Below, in pieces: positions 9,647-18,980 of a DNA stretch of 64,000 bases. Within the stretch, counting starts at the first letter, position 1; each line of letters begins with the position of its first letter. The notes below the pieces were generated by a model. The model saw nothing but the letters and a program-made list of their open reading frames with translations, did not search any database and had not been told where the DNA came from. The DNA is from Arenibacter sp. F20364. GTDB taxonomy: Bacteria > Bacteroidota > Bacteroidia > Flavobacteriales > Flavobacteriaceae. The translations under genes were made by a program, and so were the position numbers. Where the stretch lies: contig NZ_JALKBD010000014.1 in NCBI RefSeq assembly GCF_023015905.1, positions 87,009 through 151,008 of the forward strand, given 5' to 3'.

Positions 9647-11041
9647 ATGAAAAAGTTATTAGGATTCCTGCTTTTGCTTTTTACAGCCAATACTTATGGA
9701 GAAATTTGGCTTCCTTCCATTCTTTCGGACAATATGGTTTTGCAACAAGAATCGAATGTTACCATTTGGGGGTGGACCACGGCTACCAGTGAGGAAATTA
9801 CGGTATATGGTACTTGGAACAATGAAAAAGTGACTGCCAAAGCATATCAAGGGGTCTGGTCTTTGCAGCTACCAACACCCAAAGCAGGGGGCACCTATAG
9901 CGTTATGGTGGAGGGTCACGAGAACTTGGAGCTGAAGAATGTATTGATAGGGGAAGTATGGCTGGGCTCTGGACAGAGTAATATGCAATGGACTCCAAAA
10001 AACGGCTTGGAGAATGCCGAGGAAGAAATAAAAAATGCGAACTATCCGGAGATACGCTTTTTTCAGGTAGCGCAGCAGATATCGGACCATCCTCAAGACC
10101 AACTAAAGGGTAAATGGGAGATTTGTACACCGGAAACTATGTCGAAGTTTAGTTCTGTAGCTTATTTTTTTGGTAGGGAACTGCACCAGAATTTGGCAGT
10201 ACCTGTAGGTATGATCAATTCTAGTTGGGGTGGTACACCGGTGGAAGTTTGGTTAAAACAGGAGTTGATATCGGAAGATGCCGAATTGAAAGTAGCCGCG
10301 GAAAAACTGAATGAAGTGGCTTGGTGGCCCAGCGATCCGGGTTTTGCTTACAATGCCATGATACATCCGATTACCAAATTCAATATAGCTGGGTGTATTT
10401 GGTACCAAGGGGAATCCAATAGGGTAAATCCTGTTTCCTATTACAAATCCTTTCCTTTGATGATCGAATCCTGGAGGGAGGAATGGGGCAAGGATCTGCC
10501 ATTTTATTTTGTGCAAATAGCCCCTTATAAATATGACGACCCCATGGCTACGGATGCGGCACATGTAAGGGATGCACAACTGTATACCATGCAAAATTTG
10601 GACAATACGGGCATGGTGGTTACTAACGATATCGGGAACCTGGAGAACATCCACCCCACCAATAAGCAGGACGTAGGACATCGTTTGGCACTTTGGGCCT
10701 TGGGCAAAACCTATGGTAGGGATGGGCTGGAATATTCGGGACCTGTTTATAAATCCATGGAAATAAAGAATAAAAAAGTTGTCCTCAATTTTAATCATGC
10801 CGAGAAGGGTTTAATGAAAAAAGGAAAAGACTTACGAGAATTTTTTATTGCAGGTGAAGACCAAATATTTTATCCCGCCAAGGCTAAAATTAAGGGTAAT
10901 ACTGTAGAAGTGTCGTCTTCAAAAGTAAAAAAACCAGCAGCGGTGCGGTTTGCTTTTACCAATGGGGCATTGCCCAATCTATACAATTCAGAGGGCCTAC
11001 CAGCCTCCGCTTTTAGAACGGATAAGTGGAAATTGAAATAA
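9647..11041 (+). CDS. Sialate O-acetylesterase-type carbohydrate esterase
   Basis: A 464-residue secreted esterase with signal peptide (about residues 1-18). An N-terminal beta-sandwich (about 20-100) precedes the SASA catalytic domain with its nucleophile block GQSNMQW (Ser111) and the family phrase IWYQGESN. The His block is probably DIGNLENIHPTNK. Despite the family name, no sialic acid catabolic gene is visible here, so the likely job is deacetylation of another glycan. It lies 86 bases after the triple esterase and 23 bases before the fucosidase, suggesting the target is acetylated and must be de-esterified before fucosidase action. Confidence 0.9.
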   Translation: MKKLLGFLLLLFTANTYGEIWLPSILSDNMVLQQESNVTIWGWTTATSEEITVYGTWNNEKVTAKAYQGVWSLQLPTPKAGGTYSVMVEGHENLELKNVLIGEVWLGSGQSNMQWTPKNGLENAEEEIKNANYPEIRFFQVAQQISDHPQDQLKGKWEICTPETMSKFSSVAYFFGRELHQNLAVPVGMINSSWGGTPVEVWLKQELISEDAELKVAAEKLNEVAWWPSDPGFAYNAMIHPITKFNIAGCIWYQGESNRVNPVSYYKSFPLMIESWREEWGKDLPFYFVQIAPYKYDDPMATDAAHVRDAQLYTMQNLDNTGMVVTNDIGNLENIHPTNKQDVGHRLALWALGKTYGRDGLEYSGPVYKSMEIKNKKVVLNFNHAEKGLMKKGKDLREFFIAGEDQIFYPAKAKIKGNTVEVSSSKVKKPAAVRFAFTNGALPNLYNSEGLPASAFRTDKWKLK

Positions 11042-11064
11042 ATTAAATTGCTTACTTTTTATAC

Positions 11065-12405
11065 ATGAAGAAACTTATTACCTCTATTTTACTATTGACG
11101 ATCATGGCAACTTCTGCCCAAGAACAGCTTACGGATACCGTTTTGCAAAAAGAACAGAAAATGCAGTGGTTCAAGGATGCCAAATTGGGAATTTTTATCC
11201 ATTGGGGCTTGTATTCGGTCAATGGAATAGACGAATCCTGGTCATTTTACAATGGGTATATTTCCCATAAGGATTATTTAAAACAGACCAAGGGGTTCAC
11301 TGCCAAAAAATACAACCCACAAGCTTGGGCGGATTTGATAAAGCGCAGTGGCGCCAAATATTCGGTCATTACCGCCAAACACCATGAAGGCTTCGCCCTT
11401 TGGAATACCAAGTTTGGGGATTTTAATGCGGTAGAAGGAGCCACCTCCAAGCAAGACGTGCTTACCCCCTTTGTATCGGAACTCCGAAAAAATAATTTAA
11501 AAGTAGGGATCTATTATTCTTTACCCGATTGGTCATACGATGATTATACCCATTTTACGCGGGATTCCATTCGATATCAAATTTCTGAAGAACCTAAGCG
11601 ATGGAACAAGTTCCTAAACTATTATCAAGGCCAATTAAAGGAATTGTCCAATAATTATAATCCTGACCTGTATTGGTTTGATGGGGATTGGGAACACAAT
11701 TCGGAGGAATGGCAAGTGCCCAAGGTGAGGCAAATGCTCTTTGATAAAAATCCCAATACCATTTTAAATTCTAGATTGCGGGAGCAAGGGGATTACGCTA
11801 CCCCGGAACAGGGGATGCCGATCACTCGGCCAAAAAACAAGTATTGGGAACTATGTCTTACCATGAATGATTCATGGGGATTTCAAAAAAACGATCACAA
11901 CTACAAAACCACTGACCAAATAATTGGAATTTTTGTAGATGTCATTGGTAACGGGGGCAATATGTTACTGGATATAGGTCCCAAAGGCGATGGTAGTATT
12001 CCGGAGGAGCAGGTGGCCATCTTGGAAGGATTGGGTAGGTGGACCAGCAAACACAAGGAAGCCATTTACGGTACCCGCTCCGGGATTCCTAAAGAACACT
12101 TCTATGGCCCCACTACCTTGTCCAAAGACGGAAAAGTTCTCTATTTATTTGTAAAGGGCAACCCCAATGGTGAGGTCGTTATTCGAGGACTTAAAAATAA
12201 GATAAACCGCATTTATGTGGTGGGCGAGGGTACCAAGCTATCACATCAGGTAATTGGTAAGGTATATTGGAGCCATTACCCAGGTATTAATTATATAAAG
12301 TTACCGGAACATGTTCTGGATGAAAACATGACCGTTCTAGCCTTAATGTTGGATGGCGAGGTAGATCTATATCGCGAAGATGGTGCGGTGATAGAAAGTA
12401 ATTAG
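11065..12405 (+). CDS. GH29 alpha-L-fucosidase
   Basis: A 446-residue secreted retaining alpha-L-fucosidase with signal peptide ending near TSAQ. The barrel opens with MQWFKDAKLGIFIHWGLYS, and HHEGFALW, both GH29 signatures, follow. The nucleophile is expected at Asp206 in LYWFDGDWE. After GNGGNMLLDIGPKGDG the C-terminal beta domain (about 340-446) follows. Release of terminal fucose would feed the permease and mutarotase encoded downstream. The GH29 subfamily (broad or alpha-1,3/4-specific) cannot be told by eye. Confidence 0.95.
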   Translation: MKKLITSILLLTIMATSAQEQLTDTVLQKEQKMQWFKDAKLGIFIHWGLYSVNGIDESWSFYNGYISHKDYLKQTKGFTAKKYNPQAWADLIKRSGAKYSVITAKHHEGFALWNTKFGDFNAVEGATSKQDVLTPFVSELRKNNLKVGIYYSLPDWSYDDYTHFTRDSIRYQISEEPKRWNKFLNYYQGQLKELSNNYNPDLYWFDGDWEHNSEEWQVPKVRQMLFDKNPNTILNSRLREQGDYATPEQGMPITRPKNKYWELCLTMNDSWGFQKNDHNYKTTDQIIGIFVDVIGNGGNMLLDIGPKGDGSIPEEQVAILEGLGRWTSKHKEAIYGTRSGIPKEHFYGPTTLSKDGKVLYLFVKGNPNGEVVIRGLKNKINRIYVVGEGTKLSHQVIGKVYWSHYPGINYIKLPEHVLDENMTVLALMLDGEVDLYREDGAVIESN

Positions 12406-12429
12406 GCCATCATAAGAAAAAGTACAAAG

Positions 12430-13989
12430 ATGAAAAGATACGTATTGTGGTGTTTTAGTGTTGGCCTTCTAATATTGGGCTGTAAGGAGAAAGTGATTCC
12501 TAAGGATGATAGTGCACCCTCAGTACCTAATATGATACTTTTTTTCGTGGATGATATGGGTTGGCAGGATACATCGGTCCCCTTTTGGAGTCGAAGAACC
12601 GCTTATAATGAGCTCTACCAAACCCCAAATATGGAGCGATTGGCAAAGGAAGGAATGAAATTTACCCAGGCCTATTCAACAGCAGTATGTTCACCTACAA
12701 GGGTAAGTCTAATGACGGGCATGAATGCGGCCAGGCATAGAGTCACCAACTGGACCTTGCAAAAGGATAAACTACAACCCATGGAAACCAACCATAAGAC
12801 CCTTCATTTTCCAGAGTGGAACGTAAATGGTTTGAGTCCGGTTGCAGGGATAGAAAAGGCAGTATATGCAACTCCCTTGCCACAGGTTTTGAAGGAAGCA
12901 GGCTATCATACCATACATGCCGGAAAGGCCCATTTGGGAGCCATAGGTACACCAGGGGAAGATCCCTTAAAACTTGGATTTGAAATTAATATTGCTGGCC
13001 ATGCGGCTGGGGCCCCTGGGAGTTACTTGGGGACCGATAATTTTGGGAATGGAATTGAAGGTAAGGAAGTGTGGGCGGTACCGGGATTGGATAAATATCA
13101 CGGCAAGGATATATTTTTAACGGAGGCCATTACCCAAGAGGCACAACTGGCCATGGATTCGGCCTTGGAAAGAAACAAGCCTTTCTTTTTGTATATGGCG
13201 CATTATGCCGTACATACCCCCATAATGGCCGATAGCAGATTTGTGCAGAAATATTATGACAAAGGGCTAGATTCCACCGAAGCCAAATACGCTGCCTTGG
13301 TAGAGGGAATGGATAAGAGTTTGGGAGATATTATGGATTATCTGGACAACAAAAATATTTCGGACAATACCATTATACTTTTCATGTCGGACAATGGCGG
13401 ACTTAGTGCCCTGGCCAGGGGAGGTGAAAAGCACAGCCATAACAAACCCTTGAGCAGTGGAAAAGGCTCGGCACATGAAGGGGGGATCCGGGAGCCCATG
13501 TTGGTAAAATGGCCTGGAAAAATAGCTCCCAATACCGTTACAGATCAACAAGTAATTATCGAAGATTTTTACCCGACCATTTTGGAAATGGCAGGTGTTG
13601 AAAACTATGAAACAATACAGCAGGTAGATGGAATTAGTTTTGTGCCGGTACTTTCTGGAAACAGCAGTAGCGGCAATCGACCCTTATTTTGGCATTATCC
13701 CAATGAATGGGGGCCATCAGGTCCCGGGATTGGGGCTTCCAGTAGCACCAGGGTGGGCGACTGGAAATTTATTTATTACTACAATGACGGTAGTATGGAG
13801 TTGTTCAACCTAAAGGAGGATATTGGGGAAACGCAGAATTTGGTAAAAGAGCAGCCGGAAAAAGCACGGGAGTTGGCAAAGACATTAGCGAATTACCTAA
13901 GAAAAGTGGAGGCCCAAATACCTTCACGAAAAGATACTGGGGAGCAGATTGCCTATCCTGATGAGGTTTTGAATTCCCAGAAAATGTAA
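12430..13989 (+). CDS. S1-family sulfatase (second)
   Basis: A 519-residue formylglycine sulfatase with a lipoprotein signal (LILGC, Cys18). Metal ligands Asp41-Asp42 lie in FFVDDMGWQD, the maturation motif CSPTR has Cys87, and FMSDNGG is the later Asp-Asn pair. It differs from the first sulfatase by the insertion DTSVPFWSRRTAYNELY after the metal site and by an extended GMNAARHRVTNW block, a subtype common in fucan and carrageenan loci of marine flavobacteria. It starts 24 bases after the fucosidase and its stop is one base from the next start codon, so translation of the next gene is likely coupled. Confidence 0.93.
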   Translation: MKRYVLWCFSVGLLILGCKEKVIPKDDSAPSVPNMILFFVDDMGWQDTSVPFWSRRTAYNELYQTPNMERLAKEGMKFTQAYSTAVCSPTRVSLMTGMNAARHRVTNWTLQKDKLQPMETNHKTLHFPEWNVNGLSPVAGIEKAVYATPLPQVLKEAGYHTIHAGKAHLGAIGTPGEDPLKLGFEINIAGHAAGAPGSYLGTDNFGNGIEGKEVWAVPGLDKYHGKDIFLTEAITQEAQLAMDSALERNKPFFLYMAHYAVHTPIMADSRFVQKYYDKGLDSTEAKYAALVEGMDKSLGDIMDYLDNKNISDNTIILFMSDNGGLSALARGGEKHSHNKPLSSGKGSAHEGGIREPMLVKWPGKIAPNTVTDQQVIIEDFYPTILEMAGVENYETIQQVDGISFVPVLSGNSSSGNRPLFWHYPNEWGPSGPGIGASSSTRVGDWKFIYYYNDGSMELFNLKEDIGETQNLVKEQPEKARELAKTLANYLRKVEAQIPSRKDTGEQIAYPDEVLNSQKM

Positions 13990-13990
13990 T

Positions 13991-16381
13991 ATGGATATGA
14001 AACTTAGACTGCTCTTTATTTTCTGCTTCAGTCTCCTGCTGGCCAATGCCCAAAATGGGGAGGATGATCTGTACCTATATGACGATTTTAAGGCGGTGTC
14101 CGAAGAAAATATATTTAAAACGGAAGGATATTATAATTGGGGAAGTTCCATCATCAAGGAAAGGGACGGAAAATATCATCTATTTTATTCCCGCTGGAAA
14201 AAACAATACGGGTTTTATGGATGGCTTACCCATTCGGAAATAGCCCATGCCACTAGTAAAAGTCCAGCCGGGCCATGGAAATTTAAGGAAACTGTACTTA
14301 AAGGTAGGGGCAATGGCTACTGGGATGCTATTACTGCACACAATCCAAAAATCAAATATTTTGAGGGCAAGTACTACTTGTATTATATAGCGACCAATTT
14401 GGGAGGCAAGGATTATACTGATAATGATCTGGTGCAAACTGCTAAAACCGGTTATAGTCACCCCAACTGGAAATTACTACGCCCCAATCAAAGGACAGGG
14501 GTGGCCGTATCAAATTCGCTTAATGGACCTTGGTCCAGAATGGACAAACCCTTGGTGGAGCCCTCTGGACCCATAGCTACCCTTACGGTTAATCCGGCTA
14601 TTGATCGCGGCAAGGATGGTAGGTATTATTTAATAATAAAAGGCGATAAGCCCAACGAAAAGAATTTTGTTAGGAACCAGGCGGTGGCGGTGGCGGAACA
14701 TCCTGACGGGCCTTTTACTATTCAAGGGAATCCGGTAATAGATTATATGGATACCGAGGATATGTCTATTTGGTACGATGAAAATCGAGATAGGTTCTAT
14801 GGCGTTTTCCATGCCCATAATTATATTGGACTAGTAACCTCAAATGACGGAACCGATTGGGAAAAGGCCAATGAGTTTGTTGTTAAAAATAAAGAAATTT
14901 TATTGGAAGAGGGTACTACACTAGTGCCAGATAGGATGGAACGACCTTTTATTTATAAGGAGAATGGCCAGCCGACAGTTTTGTCCGTAGCGGTAAAAAA
15001 GGGGGACGAATCCTATACCGTTTTTATTCCCATAAACAAACATGAATTTCCCGTTCCCAATAAAAGACAATTGGTATGGCAAGAAGCAGAGCTTGGGGTG
15101 GTGTTTCATTATGACCTTCACGTGTTCGATGGAATAAAATATGGGCAGGGAAACAATAGGATAGATCCTGTTGAGGACTATCAAATTTTTAATCCAGAAA
15201 AACTGGATACCGACCAATGGGTAAAGGCAGCCAAAGATGCTGGAGCTACCTTTGCAATTTTGACGGCCACTCATGAGACAGGATTCGCCTTGTATCAATC
15301 GAACGTTAATCCATACAGTGTAAAGGCCTTAAAATGGAAGGATGGAAAAGGGGATGTAGTGGCGGATTTTGTAGCATCATGCAGGAAATATGGAATTAAG
15401 CCGGGGATTTACCTGGGAATCAGGTGGAATTCATTTTTGGGAGTGCACGATTTTAAAGTAAACGGGGAGGGCGATTTTAAGAAGAACCGACAGCAATGGT
15501 ACAATAGGATGGTAGAGGGAATGGTCAAGGAAATATGTACGAATTATGGGGAACTGTTTGAAATTTGGTTCGATGGGGGCGCGGACCATCCAAAAAATGG
15601 GGCTCCTGATGTTTTGCCCATAGTAAGGCAGTACCAACCCAATTGTTTGTTTTACCACAATGGGCAATTGGCAGAGGCCCGTTGGGGAGGGTCTGAATCT
15701 GGAACGGTTGCCTATCCCAATTGGTCCACTTTTCCATATAGGGCCACAGGGGCAGGTGAAACTGCCAAAAAGAATATAGCAGATAACAATTTTCAATTAC
15801 TGAAAGAAGGGGATGCCAAGGGTAAATTCTGGGTGCCTGCCATGGCAGATGCTCCGCTAAGGGGTTATAATGGCCGGCATGAATGGTTTTGGGAACCTGG
15901 GGATGAGGCCCATATATTTCCTTTGGAAAATTTAATGGATATGTACTATAAATCGGTAGGGAGAAATGCCACTTTGATAATGGGGCTTACCCCTGACCCG
16001 GATGGATTGCTTCCAGAGCCAGATGTGCAGCGCTTAAAGGAATGGGGAGAGGAGATAAATAGAAGGTTTTCCAATCCTTTGGCTTCCACAAAAGGCATGG
16101 GTAAGGTGTTGGAATTAAAGTTAAAGGAATCCCTGCCAGTGAACCATGTAATAATTCAGGAAGACATTGCCATGGGCGAACGTATAAGGAAATATCAAAT
16201 TGAAGGTTACTCCGGTGGTCGCTGGATTACTTTGGCCAATGGGGAGAGCATAGGAAACAAAAGAATTGAGAAATTTGACACTATAAAATTAAGTAGATTA
16301 CGAATAAAAATTATAGATTCGGACGGTTTGGCGCAAATTAAGAATATGAGTGCCTATTTTGTTGCTGAAAATGGAAGTTAA
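13991..16381 (+). CDS. Two-domain glycosidase: GH43-like beta-propeller fused to GH29-like fucosidase
   Basis: A 796-residue secreted protein with signal peptide (LLANAQ, about residues 1-21). Residues about 35-350 form a five-bladed propeller like GH43 and related families, with NWGSSIIKERDGKYHLFYSRW, HATSKSPAGPWKF and GKYYLYYIATN. Residues about 360-700 form a GH29-like barrel: ELGVVFHYDLHVF, THETGFALY, PGIYLGIRWNS and a likely nucleophile Asp528 in FEIWFDGG. Residues about 700-796 look like a small C-terminal beta-sandwich. The first module could cleave another sugar next to the fucose, or only bind. GH43 and GH29 assignments rest on motif reading. It begins one base after the sulfatase stop. 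Confidence 0.82.
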   Translation: MDMKLRLLFIFCFSLLLANAQNGEDDLYLYDDFKAVSEENIFKTEGYYNWGSSIIKERDGKYHLFYSRWKKQYGFYGWLTHSEIAHATSKSPAGPWKFKETVLKGRGNGYWDAITAHNPKIKYFEGKYYLYYIATNLGGKDYTDNDLVQTAKTGYSHPNWKLLRPNQRTGVAVSNSLNGPWSRMDKPLVEPSGPIATLTVNPAIDRGKDGRYYLIIKGDKPNEKNFVRNQAVAVAEHPDGPFTIQGNPVIDYMDTEDMSIWYDENRDRFYGVFHAHNYIGLVTSNDGTDWEKANEFVVKNKEILLEEGTTLVPDRMERPFIYKENGQPTVLSVAVKKGDESYTVFIPINKHEFPVPNKRQLVWQEAELGVVFHYDLHVFDGIKYGQGNNRIDPVEDYQIFNPEKLDTDQWVKAAKDAGATFAILTATHETGFALYQSNVNPYSVKALKWKDGKGDVVADFVASCRKYGIKPGIYLGIRWNSFLGVHDFKVNGEGDFKKNRQQWYNRMVEGMVKEICTNYGELFEIWFDGGADHPKNGAPDVLPIVRQYQPNCLFYHNGQLAEARWGGSESGTVAYPNWSTFPYRATGAGETAKKNIADNNFQLLKEGDAKGKFWVPAMADAPLRGYNGRHEWFWEPGDEAHIFPLENLMDMYYKSVGRNATLIMGLTPDPDGLLPEPDVQRLKEWGEEINRRFSNPLASTKGMGKVLELKLKESLPVNHVIIQEDIAMGERIRKYQIEGYSGGRWITLANGESIGNKRIEKFDTIKLSRLRIKIIDSDGLAQIKNMSAYFVAENGS

Positions 16382-16392
16382 AATATAAAAAC

Positions 16393-17175
16393 ATGGATTT
16401 ACAACTGAAGGATAAAGTAATATTGGTAACAGGGGGTTCCAAAGGAATTGGTCAAGGTATAAGCATGCTATTGGCTGCCGAAGGCGCTATTCCGGTCATT
16501 GTTGGAAGGGACAGAAAAAGTATGTTGGAGGTGGTTGCGGATATCGAAAGAAGTGGTGGAAAAGCCTCTTTTGCTACAGCAGAACTTACCGATCCGGAAC
16601 AATGTAGACTTGCCGTTGAAAGCGCCGTTGAAAAATTTGGTAAGATTGATGGTGTGGTAAACAATGCTGGGGTCAATGACGGCGTTGGACTGGAGAATGG
16701 GAATTATGAAGATTTTATAAGGTCTATCAACCGCAACCTTACCCACTATTATTTAATGGCGCATTATGCCTTGCCGGAACTAAAGAAAACTCAGGGGTCT
16801 ATTGTCAATATTGGTTCTAAGACCTCGGTGACCGGGCAAGGGGGTACTTCGGGCTATGCAGCGGCCAATGGTGGGCGTAATGCCATTACAAGGGAATGGG
16901 CCGTGGAACTGCTTCCGTTCAATATACGGGTCAATGCGGTTATTGTGGCCGAATGTTATACCCCATTATATGATAGATGGATAAAGACTTTTGACAATCC
17001 AGAAGAAAAATTAAAGGGTATAACCGATAAAATTCCGTTGGGACAAAGAATGACCACGGCGGAGGAAATTGCAAGTATGGTGGCCTTTTTACTTTCCAAT
17101 AGATCCAGTCACACCACAGGGCAACTACTATTCGTTGACGGGGGATATACCCATTTGGATAGGTCGATCACTTAG
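16393..17175 (+). CDS. SDR-family dehydrogenase, candidate L-fucose or 2-keto-3-deoxy-L-fuconate dehydrogenase
   Basis: A 260-residue cytosolic classical short-chain dehydrogenase. The NAD(P) motif is TGGSKGIG (13-20) and NNAG lies at 90-93. Ser142 and Tyr155 are in catalytic positions, but the usual YxxxK motif reads YAAAN, with Asn159 in place of the lysine. The C-terminus VDGGYTHLD is typical. Context (fucose permease, mutarotase, FAH hydrolase, lactate dehydrogenase-like enzyme) points to an oxidation step of L-fucose breakdown. Which step cannot be told, and the lost lysine makes activity itself a question. It starts 11 bases after the GH43/GH29 gene. Confidence 0.85.
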   Translation: MDLQLKDKVILVTGGSKGIGQGISMLLAAEGAIPVIVGRDRKSMLEVVADIERSGGKASFATAELTDPEQCRLAVESAVEKFGKIDGVVNNAGVNDGVGLENGNYEDFIRSINRNLTHYYLMAHYALPELKKTQGSIVNIGSKTSVTGQGGTSGYAAANGGRNAITREWAVELLPFNIRVNAVIVAECYTPLYDRWIKTFDNPEEKLKGITDKIPLGQRMTTAEEIASMVAFLLSNRSSHTTGQLLFVDGGYTHLDRSIT

Positions 17176-17243
17176 ACACATGAATAAAATTATAACAACA
17201 ATCATATTAAAGGTATTAATCAATAACAATAATCAACAATCCA

Positions 17244-18554
17244 ATGAAAGACCAAAGACCAGTAGTAGTATCTAAAAAGGTACTAATTCCCTTTATTTTA
17301 ATTACTTCCCTATTCGCACTTTGGGGTTTTGCCAATGCAGTTACCGATCCAATGGTGCAAGCCTTTAAAAAGGTTTTGGAACTCTCCAATTCGCAGGCTG
17401 CTTGGGTGCAAATGGCCTTTTATGGCGGTTACTTTTGTATGGCCCTACCGGCAGCACTTTTTGTGCGCAAATACTCCTATAAAGTGGGGGTATTAATTGG
17501 CTTGGCCTTATACGCAGGAGGGGCTTTGTTATTCTATCCCGCGGCCATTACGGAACAATTTTGGTTTTTTTGCTTGGGGCTCTATGTACTTACCTTTGGG
17601 TTGGCATTTTTGGAAACTACTGCCAATCCCTATATTTTGGCCATGGGAGCCCCAGAAACGGCTACCCAGCGTTTAAATTTGGCCCAAGCCTTTAATCCAG
17701 TAGGATTATTGTTGGGCTTATTGGTGGCGCAGCAATTTGTACTTAAGAAATTGCAGTCGGATGATATCGCGGATTATTCATCCCTTGATGAGGCCAAAAA
17801 AGCATTGATCAGGACTACGGACCTAATGGTCATTAGGGATCCTTATGTTATTTTGGGCTTGGTAATTTTGGCGGTTTTTGTCCTCATAGTCATCAGTAAA
17901 ATGCCGCAGGCCAAAGATGAAGGAGGTATCCCAAGTTTGAGAGATACCTTTAGTGGTCTGTTCAAAAACAAGAAATATGTGCTGGGTGTTTTGGCACAAA
18001 TATTTTATGTAGGGGCACAGATCATGTGCTGGACCTATATTTATCAATACGCGGAGGCCATAGGGATTTCTAGCGAGGATGCCGCCAATTACCAATTTGC
18101 CGCCTTTATCCTTTTCTTGGTGGGAAGGGCCATTGGAACTTATATGTTGCGATTTATGAGCCCGGGTAAACTGTTGATGTACTTTGCCGTTTTTGCAACG
18201 CTGTGTTGTATAGGTACCATTTATATTGAGGGAATGATAGGATTGTACTGTTTGGTCGGTATAACTTTTTTTATGTCTCTAATGTTCCCTACCATTTATG
18301 GCATTGCGCTTAACGGACTCAATGAGGAAGAATCCAAAATTGGCGCTGCAGGTCTGGTGATGGCAATTGTAGGGGGGGCTTTAATGCCTAAACTGCAGGG
18401 AATGATTATTGATGCCGGGGGAAATGCAGTAAATGATATAAAGATAATGGGGGCCACCGAGGTTAATTTTTCCTTTATCCTTCCAGCCTTGTGTTTTGTC
18501 TATATCGCATGGTACGGATTAAGGGTATTTAAAAAATATGAACTAGCAGCTTAG
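17244..18554 (+). CDS. fucP: L-fucose:proton symporter-like MFS permease
   Basis: A 436-residue inner-membrane carrier with about 12 hydrophobic segments and the FucP-family opening FILITSLFALWGFANAVTDPMV followed by LSNSQAAWVQMAFYGGYFCMALPAA. ETTANPYILAMG and LNLAQAFNPVG are further hallmarks. It would import L-fucose with protons. It sits between the dehydrogenase and mutarotase genes. Members of the family also carry glucose or galactose, so specificity rests partly on context. Confidence 0.9.
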   Translation: MKDQRPVVVSKKVLIPFILITSLFALWGFANAVTDPMVQAFKKVLELSNSQAAWVQMAFYGGYFCMALPAALFVRKYSYKVGVLIGLALYAGGALLFYPAAITEQFWFFCLGLYVLTFGLAFLETTANPYILAMGAPETATQRLNLAQAFNPVGLLLGLLVAQQFVLKKLQSDDIADYSSLDEAKKALIRTTDLMVIRDPYVILGLVILAVFVLIVISKMPQAKDEGGIPSLRDTFSGLFKNKKYVLGVLAQIFYVGAQIMCWTYIYQYAEAIGISSEDAANYQFAAFILFLVGRAIGTYMLRFMSPGKLLMYFAVFATLCCIGTIYIEGMIGLYCLVGITFFMSLMFPTIYGIALNGLNEEESKIGAAGLVMAIVGGALMPKLQGMIIDAGGNAVNDIKIMGATEVNFSFILPALCFVYIAWYGLRVFKKYELAA

Positions 18555-18613
18555 GGTACAATTCTGCTACTTAGAGAGGATATTAATAATTATTAACTAA
18601 AAAATTTAAAGTT

Positions 18614-18943
18614 ATGAAAAGATATTGTTTGGCGTTGGATCTTAAGGATGATCCCGAGTTGATCAAGGCGTATGACGATTACCATAAGGCGGTCTGGCCA
18701 GAGATCCTTCAAAGCCTTAGGGAATCGGGGATAAAGGACATGGAAATCTATAGGGTAAGGAACCGTATGTTTATGATTATTGATGCAGATGAAAGTTTTT
18801 CCTTTGAGAAAAAGGCAAAGGTGGATGCCAAGTATCCTGAGAATGAAAAGTGGGAGGAGTTGATGTGGAAATATCAACAGGCGCTACCATTTGCTAAACC
18901 TGGGGAAAAATGGATGCTTATGGAAAAGGTTTTTCAATTATAG
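18614..18943 (+). CDS. L-rhamnose mutarotase-family protein, probably acting on L-fucose
   Basis: A 109-residue enzyme of the RhaM (DUF718) family that speeds the interconversion of alpha and beta sugar anomers. The start KRYCLALDLKDD and the block YHKAVWPE with its catalytic His are conserved, as is the aromatic C-terminal stretch ending in EKWMLMEKVFQL. In a locus with no rhamnose isomerase but with fucose uptake and fucose isomerase genes, the substrate is more likely L-fucose. It follows the permease by 59 bases. Confidence 0.88.
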   Translation: MKRYCLALDLKDDPELIKAYDDYHKAVWPEILQSLRESGIKDMEIYRVRNRMFMIIDADESFSFEKKAKVDAKYPENEKWEELMWKYQQALPFAKPGEKWMLMEKVFQL

Positions 18944-18980
18944 AAATCAAAAACGTAGGCAAAAACTAAAAAATACCAAC

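Noticed and set aside
18614..18943. Rhamnose catabolic locus, judging by the RhaM-type mutarotase
   Set aside because: No rhamnose isomerase, rhamnulokinase or aldolase is seen, while fucose genes are abundant.
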